5,842 nucleotides of DNA from Comamonas sp. lk (GCA_945898105.1 CAMDHL010000148.1:1-5842), one strand, 5' to 3'; positions 1 to 5,842 are shown, counted from the first letter of the stretch. Notes: generated from the letters alone by a model not told the origin. Translations and numbers: made by a program.

Positions 1-2
1 CG

Positions 3-179
3 ATTTTGCAGAGCAAGGAATACGAAACCGAGGTGCGCGCCTTGGAAGAGTTTTACCGTGGCGCCGGTATCCATGCCGTGCCGGCCGTCATCATCAACGA
101 CCGCCACCTGATTTCCGGTGGTCAGCCCACGGATGTCTTTGAACGCGCGCTGCGCGAGATAGCTGCCGCGACGCTGTAA
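3..179 (+). CDS. DsbA-family (FrnE-like) thiol oxidoreductase, C-terminal fragment
   Basis: The frame is open from the left edge of the window and ends at TAA 177-179, giving the last 58 residues of a longer protein. Near the middle it reads GIHAVPAVIINDRHLISGGQ, the end of a thioredoxin fold. The Val-Pro is the cis-proline loop that faces the active-site cysteines in DsbA-like proteins. The IINDRHLISGGQP segment followed by a helix (VFERALREIA) is typical of the FrnE/2-hydroxychromene-2-carboxylate isomerase-like branch, usually annotated as DsbA family oxidoreductase. The CXXC-type active site, if present, lies outside the window, so redox activity cannot be confirmed. It converges on the radical SAM gene, with 120 bases between stop codons. 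Family assignment is fairly secure; the exact function (disulfide chemistry or isomerase) is open. Confidence 0.85.
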   Translation: MLQSKEYETEVRALEEFYRGAGIHAVPAVIINDRHLISGGQPTDVFERALREIAAATL

Positions 180-187
180 CGCACCAA

Positions 188-230
188 GGCGCCAACCACA
201 CTTGCTGGTCGCTGGCTAGCACTTGGCGCC
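188..230. terminator. Weak inverted repeat in the convergent spacer, possible bidirectional terminator
   Basis: GGCGCCAA (188-195) is the exact reverse complement of TTGGCGCC (223-230). Inside, CCA 196-198 can extend the stem with TGG 206-208, leaving a bulge on the right side. It starts 9 bases after the stop of the FrnE-like gene and lies 70 bases beyond the stop of the radical SAM gene, where a terminator shared by convergent genes would be expected. There is no T-tract on either side, so an intrinsic terminator is only a guess. The rest of the spacer (231-299) shows only a 5-bp ACCAG/CTGGT repeat (239-243/255-259) and two GCTAGC palindromes (215-220, 270-275). Confidence 0.25.
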
Positions 231-299
231 CAAAGATTACCAGGGGCGAGGCTTCTGGTGGGGCCGAAAGCTAGCTACAGCCCAGCCTGCGGCGGATTT

Positions 300-2297
300 T
301 CAAACCGCTACCGGTGCCTGTGTCAAAGCGCGGGCGATGGCGTTGCGCTTGATGCGGGTTTTAGGGCAAGGCAAATCCAGCTCAAACCAGGTCCGCACAT
401 CTTCTTCCAGGCCTAGGCCGTGCATAAAGTTATAAATGGCCTTTTTCAGGCCCAGGCCCAAACGATCGTGGTCCACGCCCGTCGGGTCGCTAAAGCCGAT
501 GTCGTTGCGGGCAAAGCCGGCAAATGGGGCCTCCGTTAGGGACACGCCATAAGTCTCCGGATTCAGGCCCACCGGCGAGTGCACGGTACAGGTAAAGCGA
601 TGGAAAAATCCGCTTTGGATGCAGCCGGTTTCAAACAATTGGCGCACATACTCCAGGGCGTCCACCGTCTCTTGCACCGTCTGGGTGGGAAAGCCATACA
701 TCAGGTAGGCGTGGACCAAGATGCCAGCCTCTGAGAAGCCCTTCGTCACGCGCGCCACTTGCTCCACCGTTACGCCTTTTTGCATCAAGGCCAGCAGTCG
801 GTCTGAGGCCACCTCCAGCCCGCCGGACATCGCGATGCAGCCACTTTGGGCCAGTAGCTCCGCCAATTGTGGGGTAAAGCTTTTTTCAAAGCGAATATTG
901 CCCCACCACGAAATATGCAGCTTGCGCCGAAGCAGTTCCTGCGCCAGGGCCTTGAGCATCTTGGGGGGCGCCGCCTCGTCGACAAAATGAAATCCGGTCT
1001 GCCCGGTCTCGGCCACGATGGTTTCAATGCGGTCCACCAAGGTCTGCGCGGTAGCGGTTTCGTAGCGGCCTATGTAGTCCAGACTGACATCGCAAAAACT
1101 GCATTTTTTCCAGTAGCAGCCTTGGGCAATCGTCAGCTTGTTCCAGCGCCCGTCGCTCCACAAGCGGTGCATGGGGTTGAGCATGTCCAGTAGCGATAAA
1201 TAGCGGTCCAGCGGCAGGCCATCCCAGGTCGGCGTGCCTACGTCCTCGAACGCAATATCAGGCTCTTGCCATTGCATCAAACGCACGGTGTGGTTGCTTA
1301 CATCGCGCACAAAAGTGCGTACCAGGCGCTCAATGGAACGCTTGCCTTGCAGATGATCCAGCAGCGCAAGCAAAGGACGCTCACCGGCGTCCAGGCAGAC
1401 GAAGTCCACATAGTCGAACACGCGCGAATCGCTCAGTTGGCGCAACTCGGTATTTACGTAGCCGCCGCCCAAAGCAATACGCACCTGCGGGCTATGTGCC
1501 TTGATGCTTTGCGCGATGCGCAGCGCCCCGTACATGGCGCCGGGGAAGGGGACCGAAAGCACAATCAACTGCGGTTGGTGCTTTTCCAAAGCCGCCAGCG
1601 TTAAATCATGCAGCACCGCGTCCATCAAGTTGGGCTTTTGCGCCAAGGCCTGGGCCAGTAGTTCGAAGCTGGGCTGGCTAGACGCTAGGGATTCGGCATA
1701 ACGCACAAATTCAAAGCGCGGGTCGATGGCGTCACGCAGCACGTCGGCCAGGTCGTTCAGGTAGAGCGTCGCTAAATGACGGGCCCTGTCGTTTTGTCCG
1801 AGCGCTCCGAAAGCCCAGGAAAGGGGGTCCGGCGCATCGCTATCGCCATAGGCATCGAGTGCGGCAAAACGCGGGCCTTCCGGCAAAAATCCGCGACCCG
1901 CAATGCGGTGGCTAAGCGTCGAATCACGCCCCTGCAAAAATGCGATCACCGGGGCAATCGTGCTTTGGTAATCCGCAATGTTTTGCAAAAAATGCTGCAC
2001 GCTGGGGCTGCATTGTTTGGCTGCAAGTTTCTTGGCCACCTGATGAACCTGCTCCAAGCCATGCGGCGTTAGCAGCGCTAGCACCAAGCCCAGCGCTAAG
2101 TCCTCCTGCACCGCATCCAAACCCCGTGAGCGCAAGAAGCCGGTGAGGTAGGCCGTGGACGGGTAGGGTGTATTGAGCTGCGTCATCGGCGGAATGATGC
2201 TCAGCACGCGCAAACCCGCTATTAACGGCGCGCCTAAGTCTTGGCGCAGATTGGCCGCGCCTGGCTGCTTCACGGCCGCCCCGTCCACAAAAGACAA
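300..2297 (-). CDS. B12-binding-domain-like radical SAM protein, substrate unknown
   Basis: A predicted cytosolic radical SAM enzyme of up to 665 residues (numbering from the TTG at 2297). Residues about 31-75 (VLSIIPPMTQLNTPYPSTAY onward) look like the first beta strand and helix of a cobalamin-binding Rossmann domain. Residues about 76-240 form a long, probably helical insert. Residues about 243-320 (LIVLSVPFPG, IALGGGYVN, FVCLDAGERPL) resume the B12-domain-like fold. The radical SAM barrel follows: cluster cysteines C394, C399 and C402 in GCYWKKCSFCD, then FHFVDEAAPP (437-445), GGLEVASDRLL (492-502) and YGFPTQT (534-540). The motif is CX4CX2C, not the usual CX3CX2C. No DxHxxG base-off cobalamin motif is seen, so B12 binding is uncertain. 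The start is unsettled. Frame starts are TTG 2297, GTG 2288, GTG 2273 (preceded by purine-rich GGACGGGG), TTG 2213, GTG 2207 and ATG 2186; none has a strong Shine-Dalgarno. Family resemblance begins at about residue 31, so 2297 is an outer limit and a shorter protein of about 630-657 residues is likely. The stop is TGA at 302-300. It lies downstream of ETF-QO on the same strand but behind a terminator-like hairpin. Confidence 0.85.
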   Translation of the reverse strand: MSFVDGAAVKQPGAANLRQDLGAPLIAGLRVLSIIPPMTQLNTPYPSTAYLTGFLRSRGLDAVQEDLALGLVLALLTPHGLEQVHQVAKKLAAKQCSPSVQHFLQNIADYQSTIAPVIAFLQGRDSTLSHRIAGRGFLPEGPRFAALDAYGDSDAPDPLSWAFGALGQNDRARHLATLYLNDLADVLRDAIDPRFEFVRYAESLASSQPSFELLAQALAQKPNLMDAVLHDLTLAALEKHQPQLIVLSVPFPGAMYGALRIAQSIKAHSPQVRIALGGGYVNTELRQLSDSRVFDYVDFVCLDAGERPLLALLDHLQGKRSIERLVRTFVRDVSNHTVRLMQWQEPDIAFEDVGTPTWDGLPLDRYLSLLDMLNPMHRLWSDGRWNKLTIAQGCYWKKCSFCDVSLDYIGRYETATAQTLVDRIETIVAETGQTGFHFVDEAAPPKMLKALAQELLRRKLHISWWGNIRFEKSFTPQLAELLAQSGCIAMSGGLEVASDRLLALMQKGVTVEQVARVTKGFSEAGILVHAYLMYGFPTQTVQETVDALEYVRQLFETGCIQSGFFHRFTCTVHSPVGLNPETYGVSLTEAPFAGFARNDIGFSDPTGVDHDRLGLGLKKAIYNFMHGLGLEEDVRTWFELDLPCPKTRIKRNAIARALTQAPVAV

Positions 2298-2315
2298 GTG
2301 CCCGCGAGGGGCACT
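2289..2315 (-). terminator. Terminator-like hairpin after the ETF-QO gene
   Basis: On the minus strand AGTGCCC (2315-2309), loop CTCGC, GGGCACT (2303-2297) forms a perfect 7-bp GC-rich stem with a 5-base loop. It is followed directly by TGTCTTTT (2296-2289), a partial T-tract. It starts 30 bases past the TAA of the ETF-QO gene, as expected for an intrinsic terminator. The T-tract is interrupted, so termination may be partial. The outermost TTG start of the radical SAM gene begins inside this stem, which argues for a more downstream start of that gene. Confidence 0.55.
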
Positions 2316-2322
2316 GCTGCTA

Positions 2323-2346
2323 AAGGCTTCGTAGGCATAAAGCCTT
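2323..2346 (-). repeat. Short inverted repeat overlapping the ETF-QO stop codon
   Basis: AAGGCTT (2323-2329) and AAGCCTT (2340-2346) are perfect 7-base inverted arms with a 10-base loop. The right arm includes the first two bases of the TAA stop codon (2347-2345, read on the minus strand). It sits just upstream of the stronger hairpin at 2297-2315, giving two stem-loops in tandem at the 3' end of the ETF-QO transcript. It has no T-tract of its own and could protect the mRNA end or be chance. Confidence 0.35.
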
Positions 2347-4042
2347 ACATGCCCGCGTAATTGGGCCCGCCACCGCCTTCGGGCGTGACCCAGACAATGT
2401 TTTGCGTCGGGTCTTTGATGTCGCAGGTTTTGCAGTGCACGCAGTTTTGGGCGTTTATTTGCAAGCGGTCGGTGTTGTCGTCGTTTTTCACGTACTCGTA
2501 CACCCCAGCCGGGCAGTAGCGCGCCTCGGGGCCTGCGTACTTTTGCAGGTTGATGCTCACGGGAACCGACGCGTCTTTCAGCGTCAGGTGCGCTGGCTGG
2601 TTTTCTTCGTGGTTGGTGTTACTGATGAACACGCTGGAGAGGCGGTCAAAAGTAATTTTTCCGTCTGGTTTGGGATAAATAATTGGCTCGCACTGCGATG
2701 CTGGCAACAGGTGCGCATGGTCCGGCTTGTCCCGGTGCAGCGTCCAAGGAATGTGCCCGCGCAATACAAATTGCTCGACGCCGTTCATGATGGTGGCGAC
2801 TGTCAGACCTTTTTTGAACCAGTTTTTAAAGTTGCGATCTTTGTGCAATTCGGCATGCAACCAACTACGTTCAAAAGCTTCGGGGTAAGCGCTCAGCTCA
2901 TCGTGTCCGCGACCTGCCACGACGGCATCAAACGCGGCCTCACCGACCAGCATGCCGGTTTTGATAGCGGCGTGGCTGCCTTTGATGCGGCTCACGTTCA
3001 GATAGCCCGCATTACAGCCGACCAGGGCGCCGCCGGGGAACACGGTTTTGGGCAGGGACGACAGGCCACTGGCGTTGATGGCGCGCGCGCCATACGAAAT
3101 GCGCTTGCCGTGGGCAATGCCTTTGGCTGCGTCGCCTTCCAGGTACCAGCGCACATTGGGGTGTGATTTCCAGCGCTGGAATTCTTCAAACGGGCTCAGG
3201 TAGGGGTTGGTATAGCCCAGACCAGTGATAAAGCCCATAGCAACTTTATTTCCTTCGAGGTGGTACAAAAACGCGCCGCCGTAAGTCATCTCGTCCATGG
3301 GCCAACCTGCGCTGTGCATTACAAAACCGGGCTGGTGACGCTTGGGGTCGATTTCCCAAACTTCTTTAATGCCGATGCCAAAACTTTGCGGGTCTTTGCC
3401 GGCGTCCAACTTGTATTTGGCGATAAGCTGTTTACCCAAGTGGCCGCGTGCGCCTTCCGCAAACACCGTGTATTTGCCCAACAACTCCATGCCCATCTGA
3501 AAGCTGTCACTGGGTTCGCCTTCTTTGCTGATGCCCATATTGCCGGTCGCCACGCCTTTGACGGCGCCTTTCTCGTTGTACAAAACTTCTGCGGCGGTAA
3601 AGCCGGGGAATATCTCCACCCCCAGGGCCTCGGCCTGCTCACCCAGCCAGCGCGTCACATTGCCCAGGCTGACGATGTAGTTGCCGTGGTTATCTGCAAA
3701 GGGCGGCAACAAGAAATTGGGCATGCGAAATGCACTTTTTTCGCCAAAAAACATGATGGCGTCGTCGGTGACGGGCTGGTTAAGCGGCGCACCGCGCGCT
3801 TTCCAATCCGGAAACAACTCGGTTAGGGCCTTGGGGTCCATGATGGCGCCCGACAAAATATGCGCACCCGGCTCGGAGCCTTTTTCCAGTACAACCACCG
3901 ACACTTCTTTGCCTTGCTCAGCCGCCAATTGCTTGATTCGTATGGCGGTGGACAAGCCAGCCGGGCCGCCGCCGACCACGACCACGTCGTATTCCATAGA
4001 TTCGCGGGGGCCGAATTGGGCCAGGATGTCTTGAGGGCTCAT
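2345..4042 (-). CDS. Electron transfer flavoprotein-ubiquinone oxidoreductase (ETF-QO, ETFDH-type)
   Basis: Family role: ETF-QO takes electrons from reduced ETF, which collects them from acyl-CoA and related dehydrogenases, and reduces ubiquinone at the inner membrane (EC 1.5.5.1). The protein is 565 residues, close to the usual bacterial length. The FAD-binding Rossmann motif is GGGPAG at 24-29 after a VVVV strand. Further family blocks are HILSGAIMDP (61-70), TGNMGISKEGEP (167-178), YTVFAEGARGHLGKQL (191-206) and the C-terminal FAD segment from GCNAGYLNVSRIKGSHAA (342-359). The C-terminal ferredoxin-like part carries the four 4Fe-4S ligands, C510 (CPAGVYEY), C534, C537 and C540 (NCVHCKTCD). 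ATG 4042 is chosen because MSPQDILAQFGPRESMEYDV is the normal family N-terminus. The frame stays open to 4429, but that extension is Arg/Trp-rich, unlike the family, and overlaps the divergent SDR gene. Only a weak Shine-Dalgarno (GAGA, 4051-4048) precedes it. No signal peptide is seen; membrane attachment in this family is monotopic. No ETF subunit gene is in the window. Confidence 0.97.
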   Translation of the reverse strand: MSPQDILAQFGPRESMEYDVVVVGGGPAGLSTAIRIKQLAAEQGKEVSVVVLEKGSEPGAHILSGAIMDPKALTELFPDWKARGAPLNQPVTDDAIMFFGEKSAFRMPNFLLPPFADNHGNYIVSLGNVTRWLGEQAEALGVEIFPGFTAAEVLYNEKGAVKGVATGNMGISKEGEPSDSFQMGMELLGKYTVFAEGARGHLGKQLIAKYKLDAGKDPQSFGIGIKEVWEIDPKRHQPGFVMHSAGWPMDEMTYGGAFLYHLEGNKVAMGFITGLGYTNPYLSPFEEFQRWKSHPNVRWYLEGDAAKGIAHGKRISYGARAINASGLSSLPKTVFPGGALVGCNAGYLNVSRIKGSHAAIKTGMLVGEAAFDAVVAGRGHDELSAYPEAFERSWLHAELHKDRNFKNWFKKGLTVATIMNGVEQFVLRGHIPWTLHRDKPDHAHLLPASQCEPIIYPKPDGKITFDRLSSVFISNTNHEENQPAHLTLKDASVPVSINLQKYAGPEARYCPAGVYEYVKNDDNTDRLQINAQNCVHCKTCDIKDPTQNIVWVTPEGGGGPNYAGM

Positions 4043-4194
4043 GAGAATCTCGCTGGATAATGGATTGATTGCGTACCGACTAAAGGAACTGTCTGCGTTG
4101 CAAAGGAATGCTTGCGGGCAAAACCACCGGATTTTATTCCCTGCGCGAAGCAGTCGATTTGTGTACTTTTTTAACGAAAAAAGGAGAGTTGACC
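4043..4194. promoter_or_regulatory. Divergent promoter region between ETF-QO and SDR genes
   Basis: This 152-base spacer is AT-richer than the flanking genes and must hold the upstream signals of both divergent genes, unless transcription enters from elsewhere. For ETF-QO (minus strand), a possible -10 TAAAAT (4136-4131) has a -35-like TCGACT (4157-4152) with a short 15-base spacer. For the SDR gene (plus strand), a poor candidate is TTGCGG (4112-4117) with TATTCC (4135-4140), 17 bases apart. A small inverted repeat, CTGC-GCGAA-GCAG (4141-4153), lies between them. None is strong, and no known operator was recognised. Confidence 0.4.
4182..4188 (+). promoter_or_regulatory. Ribosome binding site of the SDR gene
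   Basis: AGGAGAG lies just after an A-run, with 8 bases between AGGAG and ATG 4195. This strong Shine-Dalgarno fixes the start at 4195 rather than the in-frame ATG at 4108, where AAAGGA sits only about one base from the ATG and the encoded leader does not resemble the SDR fold. Confidence 0.85.
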
Positions 4195-4977
4195 ATGGCT
4201 TATGAGATTGACCTTGCCGGACGTATTGCCTTTGTAACCGGTGCCAGCGGCGGATTGGGTGCTCAGTTTGCACGTACTTTGGCGCGGGCTGGTGCGGCCG
4301 TCGTATTGGCCAGCCGCCGCGTGGACAAGCTGAAGGCATTGCGCGCTGAGATTGAAGGCGAGGGCGGCAATGCGCATGCCATCGAGCTCGATGTGACCGA
4401 CCAGGCCTCCATACGTTCGGCCGTTGCACACGCTGAAACGGAGCTTGGCTCCATCGATATTCTGATCAATAACTCTGGCGTTAGCACGACCCAACGCCTG
4501 CAAGACGTTGCCCCTGAGGACTTTGACTTCATCTTCAACACCAACGTCAAAGGCGCTTTTTTCGTGGCCCAGGAAGTGGGTAAGCGAATGCTGGCGCGTG
4601 CCAAGGGCTCGGCGCCGGGCAGTTATACGGGTGGACGCATTATCAATATTGCCTCTATGGCCGGACTCAAAGTGTTACCGCAGATCGGTGTGTATTGCAT
4701 GAGCAAATCGGCGGTTATCCAAATGACCAAAGCCATGGCGGTGGAGTGGGGGAAATACGGCATTAATGTCAATGCGATCTGCCCTGGCTATATCGACACG
4801 GAGATCAACCACCACCACTGGGAGACGGATTCCGGTAAAAAACTGGTGCAAATGCTGCCACGCAAGCGCATCGGGCACCCGCAAGACCTCGATGCGCTGT
4901 TGGTCATGCTTTGTAGTGACCAAAGCCATTTCATCAACGGCGCGGTGATCGCCGCCGATGATGGTTTTGGGGCTTAG
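4195..4977 (+). CDS. SDR-family oxidoreductase (probably NADP(H)-dependent)
   Basis: A complete classical short-chain dehydrogenase/reductase of 260 residues, with a Rossmann fold and no signal peptide. The cofactor motif is TGASGGLG (15-22), and the NNAG motif appears as NNSG (92-95). The catalytic tetrad can be read as N117 (NTNVKG), S154 (INIASMAG), Y167 and K171 (YCMSK). PGYIDTEI (197-204) is the usual loop after beta-6. Two arginines at 41-42 after beta-2 (VVLASRR) suggest NADP(H) preference; this is inference. A small insertion, SAPGSYTGG (139-147), and a histidine run at 206-208 in the substrate-loop region give it some individuality. It resembles 3-oxoacyl reductase (FabG-like) proteins, but the substrate cannot be told from sequence. 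It is divergent from ETF-QO, suggesting a possible shared regulatory region, and converges with the next SDR (3 bases between stops). The start is set by the Shine-Dalgarno at 4182-4188; the stop is TAG 4975-4977. Confidence 0.93.
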   Translation: MAYEIDLAGRIAFVTGASGGLGAQFARTLARAGAAVVLASRRVDKLKALRAEIEGEGGNAHAIELDVTDQASIRSAVAHAETELGSIDILINNSGVSTTQRLQDVAPEDFDFIFNTNVKGAFFVAQEVGKRMLARAKGSAPGSYTGGRIINIASMAGLKVLPQIGVYCMSKSAVIQMTKAMAVEWGKYGINVNAICPGYIDTEINHHHWETDSGKKLVQMLPRKRIGHPQDLDALLVMLCSDQSHFINGAVIAADDGFGA

Positions 4978-4980
4978 TGC

Positions 4981-5739
4981 TTACCGTGGCGCCAGGCGGA
5001 TGGCGCCATCCAGGCGAATAACTTCGCCGTTGAGCATGTCGTTTTCAATAATGTGTTTGGCCAGCTTGGCGTAGTCCTGCGGCGTGCCTAGGCGGGAGGG
5101 GAAGGGCACGCTGGCGGCCAGCGCATCCTGAACATCCTGCGGCATGCCAAACAACATTGGCGTTCCGAAAATGCCGGGGGCAATCGTCATATTGCGAATG
5201 CCGTTGCGCGAAAGGTCGCGGGCAATGGGTAGTGTCATGCCCACGATTCCGCCTTTGGAGGCGCTGTAAGCGGCCTGGCCGATTTGGCCGTCATAGGCTG
5301 CGACGGAGGCGGTAGAAATCATGACGCCGCGCTCGCCAGTGGCTTCGGGCTCGTTTTTGCACATGGCGTCGGCGGCCAGGCGAATCATGTTGAAGCTGCC
5401 CACCAAGTTCACCATGATGCACTTGCTGAAGCTGCCTAGGTTGTGGGCACCGTTTTTGCCCACGGTTTTTTCTGCGGGGGCAATACCAGCGCAGTTGACC
5501 AGACCCATCAACTTGCCCATGGACAGCGCCTTGGCCACCACGGCTTGACCATCGGCTTCGCTGCTGACATCGCAACGCACGAATGCGCCGCCGATTTCCT
5601 GCGCAATCGCCTCACCCTTATCGGCCTGCATGTCTGCAATGACCACCTTGCCGCCATTGGCTGCCAGCATGCGGGCGGTGCCTTCACCCAGACCCGATGC
5701 GCCGCCAGTGACGATAAATACTTTTCCTGCGATGTCCAT
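4981..5739 (-). CDS. 3-hydroxyacyl-CoA dehydrogenase, HSD10-like SDR (NAD-dependent)
   Basis: A complete SDR of 252 residues resembling the type II 3-hydroxyacyl-CoA dehydrogenase (HSD10/17-beta-HSD10) branch. Members oxidise (S)-3-hydroxyacyl-CoA to 3-oxoacyl-CoA with NAD, the third beta-oxidation step; some act in branched-chain acyl-CoA breakdown. Visible motifs are TGGASGLG (11-18), D36 at the end of beta-2 (VVIADM, indicating NAD), and NCAG (82-85), a variant of NNAG common in this branch. The catalytic residues are N111, S145, Y158 and K162 (YSASK). The HSD10-type blocks are [20 protein letters not shown] (151-170), [11 protein letters not shown] (186-196), [13 protein letters not shown] (212-224) and the tail [20 protein letters not shown] 5739 has GGAG six bases upstream. 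It probably shares an operon with the gene ending at 5743. The exact acyl chain preference is unknown. Confidence 0.93.
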   Translation of the reverse strand: MDIAGKVFIVTGGASGLGEGTARMLAANGGKVVIADMQADKGEAIAQEIGGAFVRCDVSSEADGQAVVAKALSMGKLMGLVNCAGIAPAEKTVGKNGAHNLGSFSKCIMVNLVGSFNMIRLAADAMCKNEPEATGERGVMISTASVAAYDGQIGQAAYSASKGGIVGMTLPIARDLSRNGIRNMTIAPGIFGTPMLFGMPQDVQDALAASVPFPSRLGTPQDYAKLAKHIIENDMLNGEVIRLDGAIRLAPR

Positions 5740-5742
5740 GAA

Positions 5743-5842
5743 TTACTCCGTGATGATGTGAAAAAAGGGTGGCTGGTTGGCCGGGCCGAGCTGTTTGAGA
5801 CAGGCCATGAACTTAGGCATGCCCGTAAGGACTCGGCGCAAC
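5743..5842 (-). CDS. Unidentified protein, C-terminal fragment, upstream in the same operon
   Basis: On the minus strand a frame is open from the right edge of the window and ends at TAA (5745-5743), encoding 32 residues with the tail GMPKFMACLKQLGPANQPPF followed by FHIITE. I do not recognise the family. It reads like a real protein end rather than an untranslated leader. Its stop lies only three bases before the ATG of the HSD10-like gene, and its last codon (GAG) is part of that gene's Shine-Dalgarno, an arrangement typical of co-translated genes. Given its neighbour, a gene of acyl-CoA metabolism is plausible but unproven. The rest lies outside the window. Confidence 0.6.
   Translation of the reverse strand, partial: LRRVLTGMPKFMACLKQLGPANQPPFFHIITE
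5746..5749 (-). promoter_or_regulatory. Ribosome binding site of the HSD10-like gene, overlapping the upstream gene end
   Basis: GGAG on the minus strand (5749-5746) lies 6 bases before ATG 5739. It includes the last sense codon, GAG, of the upstream reading frame and abuts its TAA, so ribosomes finishing the upstream gene end directly at the next start. This suggests translational coupling. Confidence 0.7.

Noticed and set aside
223..435. A 70-codon plus-strand open frame spanning the spacer and the 3' end of the radical SAM gene.
   Set aside because: Low-complexity Ser/Arg composition, mostly antisense to the radical SAM C-terminus, no ribosome binding site; probably chance.
867..1604. Plus-strand open frames of 108-112 codons inside the radical SAM gene (867-1193, 1266-1604).
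   Set aside because: They are antisense to conserved parts of the radical SAM gene and have no family resemblance.
2402..3166. A 254-codon open frame on the plus strand, antisense to ETF-QO.
   Set aside because: It lies fully inside the certain ETF-QO gene, shows no recognisable domain and looks like a shadow of the codon use in the real gene.
3260..3826. A 188-codon plus-strand open frame, antisense to ETF-QO.
   Set aside because: Same reasoning: wholly antisense to conserved coding sequence, with no family motif and no ribosome binding site of note.
4141..4153. CTGC-GCGAA-GCAG inverted repeat as an operator.
   Set aside because: Only four base pairs, too short to claim a regulator site; mentioned only as part of the spacer.
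4108..4194. Longer start (ATG 4108) for the plus-strand SDR.
   Set aside because: The 29-residue leader is not like SDR N-termini, while ATG 4195 has an excellent Shine-Dalgarno and gives a standard SDR beginning.
4043..4429. N-terminal extension of the ETF-QO frame by about 129 codons upstream of ATG 4042.
   Set aside because: The extension is rich in Arg, Trp and Pro, does not match the family, lacks a start context and overlaps the well-supported SDR gene on the other strand; the normal family N-terminus begins at 4042.

Overview
The window looks like an ordinary chromosomal stretch of a betaproteobacterium, most likely a Burkholderiales/Comamonadaceae relative (Rhodoferax- or Polaromonas-like). 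This is inferred from the moderately high GC (judged by eye), the close fit of the ETF-ubiquinone oxidoreductase and the two short-chain dehydrogenases to what I know of that group, and the gene mix. I see no insertion sequence, phage gene, CRISPR array, tRNA or rRNA.

Layout from left to right. Positions 3-179 (+) hold the last 58 codons of a DsbA-family (FrnE-like) thiol oxidoreductase. A 120-base convergent spacer with a weak hairpin follows. Positions 300 to about 2297 (-) encode a large radical SAM protein with a cobalamin-binding-like N-terminal region, of unknown substrate. Positions 2345-4042 (-) encode electron transfer flavoprotein-ubiquinone oxidoreductase (ETF-QO), with a terminator-like hairpin between it and the radical SAM gene. 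A 152-base AT-richer divergent spacer (4043-4194) separates ETF-QO from an SDR-family oxidoreductase on the + strand (4195-4977). That gene runs tail to tail, with only 3 bases between stop codons, into a second SDR on the - strand (4981-5739) of the HSD10-like 3-hydroxyacyl-CoA dehydrogenase type. Its Shine-Dalgarno overlaps the end of another - strand gene, of which only the last 32 codons (5743-5842) are in the window.

The right two thirds suggest fatty acid or acyl-CoA oxidation. An NAD-type 3-hydroxyacyl-CoA dehydrogenase would carry out the third step of beta-oxidation. ETF-QO would pass electrons from acyl-CoA dehydrogenases, via ETF, into the ubiquinone pool. The other SDR is probably an NADP(H)-linked oxidoreductase of unknown substrate. 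The radical SAM protein has no obvious link to this pathway and is the least understood gene here.

The window does not show a convincing new multi-gene system. The points worth a second look are the orphan radical SAM enzyme (CX4CX2C cluster motif, no base-off B12 motif, unsettled start next to a hairpin), the 3-base convergent gene junction, and the unidentified gene fragment at the right edge.
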